Shown piece by piece: positions 1-7,189 of a stretch of DNA of 36,591 bases. The notes beneath the pieces were generated by a model. The model saw only the letters and a list, made by a program, of their open reading frames with translations, did not search any database and was not told where the DNA came from. Source of the DNA: Planctomycetota bacterium. Lineage in GTDB: Bacteria; Planctomycetota; Planctomycetia; Planctomycetales; Planctomycetaceae. The DNA is taken from positions 1 through 36,591 of the forward strand of contig QWQG01000041.1 of assembly GCA_003670925.1 (NCBI GenBank), read 5' to 3'. Numbering within the stretch: position 1 is the first letter of the stretch; each line of letters opens with the position of its first letter. Position numbers and translations under genes: made by a program.

Positions 1-927
1 ACGGAGAACAACCGGCTCTTCATCGCCGCCTACGGCCTCGACGGCGAGTTGCAGCCCGAAGTGCCCGAGGCGCAAATCACCCTCGCCCGCGCCGACGCCC
101 GCCGCGACATGGCCGCCTTCCTCTCCTATGCCGTCGGCTGCATGATGGGCCGCTATTCCCTGGACGCTCCCGGCTTGATCCTCGCGGATGCCGGTGCAAC
201 GGTGGAAGATTATCTAAAGAAGGTTTCGTCCTTCCGTAGCTTGGACATTCTTGTCCGAGATTCTTCCCGTAGCTTGGACATTCCTGTCCGAGCTTCTTCG
301 ACAATGAAGGAAGAAGCGACGGACAGGAATGTCCATCCTACGGAAGACAACGTGATTCCAATCCTCGACGGCGACTGGTTCCCCGACGACATCACCGAAC
401 GATTTAAAAAGTTCCTCAAGGTGACCTTCGGCGAAGAGCACTTCGATGAGAACATGCGGTTCCTTGAAGAATCACTCGGAAAAGACGTCCGCAAGTACTT
501 CCTGACGGACTTCTACAAGAACCATGTTCAGACCTACAAGAAGCGTCCGATCTACTGGCTGTTCAGCAGCCCGAAAGGTACGTTCAACGCACTGATCTAC
601 ATGCACCGCTACCGCCCGGACACAGTCAGCGTGGTGCTGAAGTACCTGCGTGACTTCCAGACCAAACTGCAGGCTCACAAGCAGCATCTGCAGTCCATCG
701 CCGACAGTGCCGACGCGAAGAAGGCCGACAAGACGAAGGCTCTGAAAGAGATCACTCAGTTGACGAAGGACCTGAAGGAACTGGAAGACTACGAACGCAA
801 AGTCATCTATCCTCTGGCCTCCGAACGCCGCGAAATCGATCTCGACGACGGCGTCAAACACAACTACCCACTCTTCGGCGAGGCTTTGAAAAAGATCGCC
901 GGGCTGGATGCTAAGGAGGATGAGTGA
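1..927 (+). CDS. pglX: BREX adenine-specific DNA methyltransferase PglX, C-terminal part (5' end outside window)
   Basis: The reading frame is open from base 1 to the TGA at 925-927, giving the last 308 residues of a protein that is normally about 1,200 aa. PglX methylates adenines in host DNA and marks self in BREX phage defence. The methylase motifs lie upstream of the window. The recognisable part is the conserved C-terminal end: a stretch ending in SLDAPGLILADAG (about 53-65), then IPILDGDWFPDD, the block TFGEEHFDENMRFLEESLGK, a DFYKNH/YKKRPIYWLFSSPKG segment, and a charged coiled coil (about 205-260). Between the first two blocks about 38 codons are contributed by palindromic repeats (234-343), including a tandem 33-bp unit read as SLDILVRDSSR then SLDIPVRASS. 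Homologues as I recall them have only a short linker there. The frame stays open, so the protein may be functional. pglZ and brxL follow on the same strand, as in type 1 BREX. Confidence 0.9.
   Translation, partial: TENNRLFIAAYGLDGELQPEVPEAQITLARADARRDMAAFLSYAVGCMMGRYSLDAPGLILADAGATVEDYLKKVSSFRSLDILVRDSSRSLDIPVRASSTMKEEATDRNVHPTEDNVIPILDGDWFPDDITERFKKFLKVTFGEEHFDENMRFLEESLGKDVRKYFLTDFYKNHVQTYKKRPIYWLFSSPKGTFNALIYMHRYRPDTVSVVLKYLRDFQTKLQAHKQHLQSIADSADAKKADKTKALKEITQLTKDLKELEDYERKVIYPLASERREIDLDDGVKHNYPLFGEALKKIAGLDAKEDE
234..343 (-). repeat. Palindromic repeat cluster inserted in frame within pglX (copies A, B, C)
   Basis: Copies A (from 234) and B (from 267) are direct repeats with a period of exactly 33 bp (30 of 33 bases equal between 235-267 and 268-300). 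Copy C (about 318-343) is inverted. Each has a 14-base core, GGACATTCTTGTCC or GGACATTCCTGTCC, flanked by CCGTAGCT on one subfamily and CCGTAGGA on the other. B and C share the same C/G variant in the core, so their arms still match and could form a hairpin. Read on the minus strand the order is CCGTAGGA-type arm, spacer, inverted CCGTAGCT-type arms, the same arrangement as at 963-1095 and 15889-16020. Because the unit is a multiple of three and has no stop in this frame, it is translated inside PglX. Confidence 0.85.
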
Positions 928-930
928 AGA

Positions 931-955
931 TCTCGGACAAGAATGTCCAAGCTAC
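931..955 (-). repeat. Single palindromic repeat copy (D) just after pglX
   Basis: This is a CCGTAGCT-subfamily copy in inverted orientation, starting four bases after the pglX stop and lacking the final GG. The segment 935-949 is perfectly complementary to 971-985 in the next element, so the transcript could form a 15-bp stem with a 21-nt loop between pglX and pglZ. Confidence 0.8.
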
Positions 956-962
956 AAAATTC

Positions 963-1095
963 CCGTAGGATGGACATTCTTGTCCGTCGCCTGACCAATA
1001 ACCTCGCGTCTATGCCAGCAGTTTTGTCCAGCGTACATCGTGCACAGTGTGGAATCATTTGGTGAACATCTCGGACAAGAATGTCCAAGCTACGG
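963..1095 (+). repeat. 133-bp REPIN/MITE-like doublet (copies E and F) between pglX and pglZ
   Basis: The left arm begins CCGTAGGATGGACATTC and the right arm is an inverted CCGTAGCT-type copy ending CCAAGCTACGG. They form imperfect terminal inverted repeats of about 24 bases around roughly 80 bp of non-coding DNA. A 132-bp element with the same arm order lies at 15889-16020, and both carry TTTGGTGAA shortly before the right arm. I see no transposase. The right arm ends 13 bases before the pglZ start codon, so the element forms the pglZ leader. Confidence 0.75.
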
Positions 1096-1108
1096 AAAAA
1101 CAAGAACA

Positions 1109-3625
1109 ATGAAAAGCCAGATCAACGATGTCCTGTCCCGCATGTTTCAAAAGCATCGGATCATCTTTTGGTACGACGATGAGAAATCTCTGCGGAAGGA
1201 TTTTGAATCGGTCGAGCTGGATGGTGTCGAACGCGTCGAGGTGCAGAACAACGAGTTCATGCTGAAGTACCGCATGTTGCGGGAACAGCCGGAGCAGCAG
1301 TTTTTGGTGTATCACGAAGGGCCGCAGCCAGAGGATCTGCAGAACTGGCTGCTGGATGTCCTGCTGGCTCACGATCAGGTGCGTGTGAATCAGGTGTCCC
1401 TGTATATGCACGAAGTCGGACTGCCATTTGATTTCAGCGACGTGGCAGCTCAGCATTCTGAGTTCTTCAAAGCGGCCAAACGACGGCAGGCTCTGCAGAA
1501 ACTGGTGACCGTTGATGAAACGAAGACTCGCTTAAGGCAGAAACTAATGGCCGTCTGTGTGGCGGCAGAAGCAAAACTCGAGGCGATCCTGGAAGCTCTG
1601 ATGAGCGAGTTGGCTGATGGTCGCGAGGACAAGTACCGATTGCTGGAGAAGTGTGATCTGACATCGACGCTATGGGAGCAGGCCCGACGAGTCTACGGCT
1701 ACCGGTCCGAATCCGCCGGTGTTCTGGATTTCGTCATTGAACTGTTTAAGTCCTGCTTTGCTCAGGGGCTCGGTGAGTCGTCAAAGCTGAACCCAGAGGC
1801 CATGGTGTTTCTGAAACGCTGGAAGGACAGCAGGATCCATGAAGAAGCGTTTGAAAAGCTGTCCGACCAGTGTGCTGACGTGTTGGGGATTCAGCAGCAA
1901 CTGGAGACGATGGAAGTCAGGAATATTGCGGAGATCGACTACTTCCGGCGAGTCGATCAGAAGATCCTAAGCGATCTGGTTCGCCTGGTGGGCGAGCGAT
2001 TGATCACTGCGGGCGAAAGCACAAAGCTGATCCGGCAGCGTCGAATCGGACATTGGTACCGCAATTTCCAACACGAATACGAAGCGGTGGAACTGGCTGG
2101 ACGCCTGATTGAGCTGATCAGCGATGTGTGCAATCTGCAGATGCAGTCCCCGGAGGAGGGTTTCAGTCGCTACACGGAGAGTTGGTATCAGGTCGATCAG
2201 CTGTATCGGCAGTTCTGCTTCAATCTGCGACGGTCGACTCACAATTCCTTGCTGCAGCCCTTGTCAGAAAAGGTGGAGCAGCTGTATTCGAACAAGTTCC
2301 TGCTGCCACTGGGAGATCGCTGGCAGGCGGTTGTCGATCAGCAGGAGACCTGGTCAACTGGAGGCTTGTTGCCCCAGAGAGGTTTCTACGAACAGTTTGT
2401 GCTGCCGTTTTTGTCTCAGGGGAAAAAAGTCTGTGTCATCATTTCCGATGGCCTGCGGTACGAGATCGCCCACGAACTGGCATCCACCATTCGCCAGGAG
2501 GACCGGTATTCGGCCGAAGTCAAAGCGATGGTGACGGGCTTGCCCAGCTACACACAACTCGGCATGGCAGCGCTGCTGCCGAATCAGGAATTGAAGATCA
2601 GTGACGTCTCAAAGGGCGAAGTCCAGGTGGACGGGAAACCGTCAGGTGGGCTGGAGAATCGTCGCAAGATTCTGGTGTCGGCGGTGACCGCTGCGGAAAA
2701 GAACTGGAAGGCCGACGCACGCGGCGCTACTGAGATTCTCGACATGCACAAAGATGCGGTTCGAGAGTTGTTTCGTGACAACAATGTGATTTACATCTAT
2801 CAGGACATCATCGACAGCACGGCTCATTCCACCAAGTCCGAAGATCGGGCGTTCGAAGCCGTGCAGGAAGCCATGGACGAACTGGTGAAGCTGGTCAAGA
2901 AACTGACGTCGGCCAATGCCAGCAATCTGCTGGTGACTGCAGATCATGGCTTCATCTTCCAGAACGGGGTCCAGGAAAGTGACTTCGTAAGTTCGGAAGC
3001 GAATGAGGCAGAATCAGAATATCGCGACCGCCGTTTTCTGCTGGGCACGAATATGCCGAAACGCGACGGCCTGAGGCACTATCGAGCCGAGCAGGTGGGA
3101 TTGGCCGGATCGGCAGAGATGCTGATTCCCAAGTCGATCAATCGCCTGCGTCTGAGCGGATCCTGCTTTCGATACGTTCACGGCGGTGCGTCGCTGCAGG
3201 AAGTCGTTGTGCCGGTGATCAGCATCAACAAAAGTCGTCAAAGCGATGTGGCACAAGTCGATGTCGAGCTGATCCGCGGATCGGTCAGTACGATCTCCAC
3301 CGGACAACTGGCAATTCAGCTTTATCAGATGCAGCCGGTTGACGACAAGCTGAAGGCTCGGACAATCCGCGTGGGGATCTATGCTCAAAATGGCGAATTG
3401 GTCAGTGATGAGCAGGAAATTCCATTTAACCTGACATCTGACAACCCGCGAGATCGGGAGATGAAGACTCAGTTGGTTCTTTCCGGTGCTGCCGACGCGT
3501 ACAACAACCAGCAGGTCGTTCTGAAACTCATGTGTCGTGTTCAGGACACCGGACATTTCCAGGACTACAAATCTCAGCAGTACACATTGCGACGTTCTTT
3601 CACCTCAGATTTCGACTTTGAATGA
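1109..3625 (+). CDS. pglZ: BREX alkaline-phosphatase-like protein PglZ (type A)
   Basis: The product is 838 aa. PglZ is a core BREX component with an alkaline-phosphatase superfamily fold. It is required for defence and probably works in a complex with PglX. The N-terminus (INDVLSRMFQKHRIIFWYDD) is typical of BREX-1 PglZ. The metal-binding core shows VIISDGLRYEIAHEL at about 442-456 and LLVTADHGFIF at about 607-617, followed by HGGASLQEVVVPV near the end of the domain and a beta-rich C-terminus. The frame is open further upstream to a GTG at 1040, but those 23 codons are translated palindromic repeat (they read as GEHLGQECPSYGK), so I chose the ATG at 1109. No strong Shine-Dalgarno is visible. 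The stop overlaps the brxL start by four bases (ATGA), which implies translational coupling. Confidence 0.95.
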   Translation: MKSQINDVLSRMFQKHRIIFWYDDEKSLRKDFESVELDGVERVEVQNNEFMLKYRMLREQPEQQFLVYHEGPQPEDLQNWLLDVLLAHDQVRVNQVSLYMHEVGLPFDFSDVAAQHSEFFKAAKRRQALQKLVTVDETKTRLRQKLMAVCVAAEAKLEAILEALMSELADGREDKYRLLEKCDLTSTLWEQARRVYGYRSESAGVLDFVIELFKSCFAQGLGESSKLNPEAMVFLKRWKDSRIHEEAFEKLSDQCADVLGIQQQLETMEVRNIAEIDYFRRVDQKILSDLVRLVGERLITAGESTKLIRQRRIGHWYRNFQHEYEAVELAGRLIELISDVCNLQMQSPEEGFSRYTESWYQVDQLYRQFCFNLRRSTHNSLLQPLSEKVEQLYSNKFLLPLGDRWQAVVDQQETWSTGGLLPQRGFYEQFVLPFLSQGKKVCVIISDGLRYEIAHELASTIRQEDRYSAEVKAMVTGLPSYTQLGMAALLPNQELKISDVSKGEVQVDGKPSGGLENRRKILVSAVTAAEKNWKADARGATEILDMHKDAVRELFRDNNVIYIYQDIIDSTAHSTKSEDRAFEAVQEAMDELVKLVKKLTSANASNLLVTADHGFIFQNGVQESDFVSSEANEAESEYRDRRFLLGTNMPKRDGLRHYRAEQVGLAGSAEMLIPKSINRLRLSGSCFRYVHGGASLQEVVVPVISINKSRQSDVAQVDVELIRGSVSTISTGQLAIQLYQMQPVDDKLKARTIRVGIYAQNGELVSDEQEIPFNLTSDNPRDREMKTQLVLSGAADAYNNQQVVLKLMCRVQDTGHFQDYKSQQYTLRRSFTSDFDFE

Positions 3626-5703
3626 TGCCTGACGAAACCAAAATCAAGATGAGTCCTCTGGATGAGAAGCTGACGGGCCTCGTGCAGCATCTGGTCGTCC
3701 GGAAGGATCTGATCCGCAAGGTCAAAGGCAACGCCATTGTTCCCAGCTACGTGCTGGAATACCTGTTGTCTCAGTACTGCACGGTTTCCGATGAAGCCCA
3801 GATTGCGGCGGGCATTGAACGAGTTCTGAGCATCCTGAAGGAGCACTACGTTCATCGCAGCGAGGCGGGCCTGATCCGATCGATGATTCGCGAGAAGCGC
3901 AGGCCGCACAAGGTCATCGACCGTGTGAGTGTCAGCCTGAATGACAAGAACGACGTGTACGAAGCGACGTTTTCGAATCTGGGGATCAGCAAAGTTGTTG
4001 TGCCATCAGAGACGGTGAAGCTGCATCAGAAACTGCTGACCGGCGGCGTGTGGTGTCTGGCGGATATTTCGTATGAACATGCCGAGGGCCGGGAGACGCC
4101 CTGGACGCTGGAAGCCCTGAAGCCGATCCAGAAGTCATCATTCAACTTTGACGAGTACGTGGAAGCTCGCCGACATTTCAGCACCGACGAATGGATCGAT
4201 GTGCTGATGCAGAGTATCGGCCTGAACCCCGAAGCCTTCAGCCGTCGCAAAAAATTCAATCAACTGACACGCCTGATCGCATTTTGTGAACGCAACTACA
4301 ACCTGATGGAACTGGGTTCGAAAGGAACCGGCAAGTCGCACGTGTTTTCCGAGCTGTCTCCGCATGGCATGTTGATTTCCGGCGGCGAGATCACGGTGCC
4401 CAAGCTCTTCGTGGAAAACCGACGTCCCTACAACCTCGGCCTTGTCGGTCACTGGAGCTGCGTCGCGTTCGATGAGTTTGCGGGCAAGGGGAAACGAGTC
4501 GATAAGGCTCTTGTCGACATCATGAAGAACTATATGGCGAATAAGACGTTTTCACGCGGCGTGGAAACTCTGGGAGCCGAAGCGTCCATGGTGTTCATCG
4601 GCAACACGCGGCATTCGGTGGCTCACATGCTGAAGCACGCGGACCTGTTCGACGAACTGCCGACGCAGTACCACGACCCCGCATTCCTTGACCGTCTGCA
4701 TTTCTACATTCCCGGCTGGGAAGTGGACATTGTGCGGTCGGAGCTGTTTTCCTCCGGCTTCGGCTTCGTGATTGACTACTTCGCGGAGATTCTGAAGAAG
4801 CAGCGAGACGACGACTTTTCACAGTTGTTCGCTCCGCACTTCAAGCTGTCGGACGATCTGTCGACTCGCGATCGTGAGTCGATCAATAAGACGTTTTCTG
4901 GTATGATGAAACTTCTGTACCCGCATCGCGAAGCGGCAGTCGAAGAGATCGAGGAAGTGCTGGTCTGGGCCATCGAAGGTCGAAAACGCGTGAAGGACCA
5001 GTTGTTGCGAATCGACGAAACCTTTGAGCCCGTGACGTTTTCTTTCACAAGAATGACAACGGGTGAGGTTGTTCGTGTCTCAACGCTGGAAGAACAGCAA
5101 TACCCGGCGATCTATTGGCCTGATCAACTTCGCGATGCAGCCCCGGTGGATGCGTCCGAGACCGCTACCACAATGCCGTCGGACGCGGACGTTTCAGGTG
5201 ATGCAAAGCGGGATGAACTGCCGCAGATTCGGCGGGTGATACGGGAGAATCAGACAGGGATCGACTTTGATATGCTGTTCGGTCCGTATCTGAAGGGAGC
5301 CAAAGAAATCACGATCACGGACACTTATCTCCGCAAGTTCCATCAGGCGCGCAATCTGATGGAGTTTCTGGAAACGATCGCGCGGCTGAAGTCGGACTTC
5401 GAAGATATCCACGTGCACCTGATTGTCTCGCCGGATGATATTGGCACGGTTTATCAGGAGGAGTACTTCTCAAAGATCCAAGAAAACGTCGGCCCGATCG
5501 GCATGATCTTCGACTGGGAATTCCGTAACGACCTCCACGCCCGCCACATCATCACCGACCACGGCTGGGAAATCCTCCTCGACCGAGGCCTCGACGTATT
5601 TCAGCCCTACGACATGAAAGATGCGTTCAGTCCGGCAAATCGACTTCAAAAGTTCCGGCAGTGTAAGAAATTCGAAGTGACGTTCCGCAGGAAAGATGGC
5701 TGA
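3622..5703 (+). CDS. brxL: BREX AAA+ protein BrxL with a MITD1-like C-terminal domain in place of Lon protease
   Basis: The product is 693 aa. Residues about 10-480 follow the BrxL pattern: an N-terminal region (VRKDLIRKVKGNAIVPSYVL), a middle region (LLTGGVWCLADI, EARRHFSTDEWIDVLM), then the AAA+ ATPase with Walker A ELGSKGTGKSHV at about 231-242, Walker B VAFDEFAG near 282 and SMVFIGN near 325. Known BREX-1 BrxL proteins end in a Lon-type protease domain. Here I see no Lon Ser/Lys region. After a linker at about 495-540, residues about 545-685 read ITITDTYLRKFHQARNLMEF, IHVHLIVSPDD, and DLHARHIITDHGWEI leading into LDRGLDVF. I recognise this as the phospholipase-D-like MIT C-terminal (MIT_C) domain described in human MITD1. 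The final gene of the locus, it ends 19 bp from the convergent DUF1501 gene. The BrxL call is firm. The C-terminal assignment is by eye. Confidence 0.92.
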   Translation: MMPDETKIKMSPLDEKLTGLVQHLVVRKDLIRKVKGNAIVPSYVLEYLLSQYCTVSDEAQIAAGIERVLSILKEHYVHRSEAGLIRSMIREKRRPHKVIDRVSVSLNDKNDVYEATFSNLGISKVVVPSETVKLHQKLLTGGVWCLADISYEHAEGRETPWTLEALKPIQKSSFNFDEYVEARRHFSTDEWIDVLMQSIGLNPEAFSRRKKFNQLTRLIAFCERNYNLMELGSKGTGKSHVFSELSPHGMLISGGEITVPKLFVENRRPYNLGLVGHWSCVAFDEFAGKGKRVDKALVDIMKNYMANKTFSRGVETLGAEASMVFIGNTRHSVAHMLKHADLFDELPTQYHDPAFLDRLHFYIPGWEVDIVRSELFSSGFGFVIDYFAEILKKQRDDDFSQLFAPHFKLSDDLSTRDRESINKTFSGMMKLLYPHREAAVEEIEEVLVWAIEGRKRVKDQLLRIDETFEPVTFSFTRMTTGEVVRVSTLEEQQYPAIYWPDQLRDAAPVDASETATTMPSDADVSGDAKRDELPQIRRVIRENQTGIDFDMLFGPYLKGAKEITITDTYLRKFHQARNLMEFLETIARLKSDFEDIHVHLIVSPDDIGTVYQEEYFSKIQENVGPIGMIFDWEFRNDLHARHIITDHGWEILLDRGLDVFQPYDMKDAFSPANRLQKFRQCKKFEVTFRRKDG

Positions 5704-5722
5704 GTAGGACGTTGCAACGGCC

Positions 5723-7189
5723 TTAGCGGTAAATCTCGCGGACCACATGGCCCTCCACGTCGGTGAGGCGAAAATCCCGACCGGCGTAGGCGTAGGTGAG
5801 TCGTTCGTGGTCGAGGCCGAGCAGGTCGAGGATTGTGGCATGGAGGTCGTGGATATGAACTTTGTTCTCCGCCGCGAAGTAGCCATAGTCATCGGTGGTG
5901 CCATAGCGGAATCCGCCTTTGACGCCGCCGCCGGCCAGCCACATCGTGAATCCTTCCTGATTATGGTCACGGCCTGCACCGGGACCTGAGCCTTCGGCAG
6001 TGGGTGTGCGTCCGAATTCGCCGCCCCACCAGATCAGCGTGTCTTCGAGCAACCCGCGTGCCTTGAGATCATAGAGCAACGCCGCAATTGGCTGATCGAC
6101 CTCCATGGCGTTCTTTTCATGCGTTGGCTTGAGATCTGAATGCTGGTCCCACTGGACCTTATCATCGTTATGCGTCACCTGAATAAATCGCACGCCTGCT
6201 TCGGCAAATCGTCGTGCCATGAGACACATGCGGGCGAAGTTGGCGGTGACGGGATTGTCCAGTCCATACATCCGCTGAGTTGCTTCGGACTCAGTAGATA
6301 GATCTTCTACTTTCGGCACTTCAGACTGCATCCGAAACGCTAGCTCGAACGACGCGAGGCGGGCCTCGAGGGAGGCATCGACACCGGATCGCGCCAGATG
6401 ATCCCGGTTCATTTTCTCCAGCCGCTCCAGTTGTAATTGCTGAATGTCACGCGGCAGACGAGCATTGTGAATGTACTTCACATGGGCCTTGTCGGAAGAA
6501 ATACTCGCATTCCCGAGAGCCGTGCCCTGATAGATGGCGGGCAGAAACGCCGAACTCCAATTGTTGATGCCGCCAAAGGCCAGCGTGGGACAAATCGTGA
6601 CGAAGGCTGGAAGATTTTCGTTCTCAGTGCCAAGTCCATAGTTCACCCAAGAACCAATGCTCGGTCGCACAAAGCTGTCACTGCCGGTATGCAATTTCAT
6701 CACGGCCCCACCATGAGCCGGGTTGGTGCCATGGACGGAGTGCAGCATGCACAGGTCGTCAGCATGCGCCGCAAGCTTCGGAAACAGCTCGCTGAACCAT
6801 AAGCCACTCGCGCCATATTGGCGAAATCTCCATGGTGATTTCAGCAGATTGCTGGTCGCGTTGAACTGAATTTCCGGCTTGGCGAAGGGCAGCGGCTTCC
6901 CGTCATCTCTCGTCAGAAGCGGTTTAGGATCGAAGGTATCCACCTGCGATGGCCCGCCACTCATAAACAAAAAGATGACGCGTTTGGCTCGCGCGGGAAA
7001 ATGCGGAAGCCGGACCGCATGCGGGCTAGGGGTGCCCACATCCGTGGCCTGCCCAGATCCTGTTAACAGGGAAGCCAGCGCCAGCGAACCGAAGCCGACC
7101 GCAGATTGCTGCAAGGCCGTTCTGCGGGAAAGTGGTTGCGAAGCCGGCATGTGATGAGCCTTGGAGTTTGTGACATTTTTATTGGACAT
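5723..7189 (-). CDS. DUF1501 protein, Tat-exported sulfatase-like
   Basis: The product is 488 aa from the ATG at 7187-7189. An alternative ATG at 7150 gives a shorter leader. The N-terminus carries a twin-arginine-type signal, LSRRTALQQSAVGFGS, followed by a hydrophobic stretch. The body is typical of DUF1501, a large planctomycete family of alkaline-phosphatase/sulfatase fold: KRVIFLFMSGGPSQVDTFDP early on, NPAHGGAVMKLHTGSD in the middle, GVRFIQVTHNDDKVQWDQHSD, then WWGGEFGRTPTAEGSGPGAGRDHN and a C-terminal LDLLGLDHERLTY. Substrates are unknown. Genes of this family usually sit with a PSD1 cytochrome, as here. Its start overlaps the end of the upstream PSD1 gene by 11 bp, so the two are probably one operon acting outside the cytoplasm. 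Confidence 0.9.
   Translation of the reverse strand: MSNKNVTNSKAHHMPASQPLSRRTALQQSAVGFGSLALASLLTGSGQATDVGTPSPHAVRLPHFPARAKRVIFLFMSGGPSQVDTFDPKPLLTRDDGKPLPFAKPEIQFNATSNLLKSPWRFRQYGASGLWFSELFPKLAAHADDLCMLHSVHGTNPAHGGAVMKLHTGSDSFVRPSIGSWVNYGLGTENENLPAFVTICPTLAFGGINNWSSAFLPAIYQGTALGNASISSDKAHVKYIHNARLPRDIQQLQLERLEKMNRDHLARSGVDASLEARLASFELAFRMQSEVPKVEDLSTESEATQRMYGLDNPVTANFARMCLMARRFAEAGVRFIQVTHNDDKVQWDQHSDLKPTHEKNAMEVDQPIAALLYDLKARGLLEDTLIWWGGEFGRTPTAEGSGPGAGRDHNQEGFTMWLAGGGVKGGFRYGTTDDYGYFAAENKVHIHDLHATILDLLGLDHERLTYAYAGRDFRLTDVEGHVVREIYR

Noticed and set aside
234-343. Possible CRISPR array, because of the regularly spaced 33-bp direct repeats
   Set aside because: There are only two direct units, no unique spacers, the third copy is inverted, and the units lie inside a conserved coding gene.
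1040-1108. Upstream extension of the pglZ frame to a GTG start
   Set aside because: The extra 23 codons are translated palindromic repeat and are absent from the PglZ family. The ATG at 1109 begins the family-like N-terminus.
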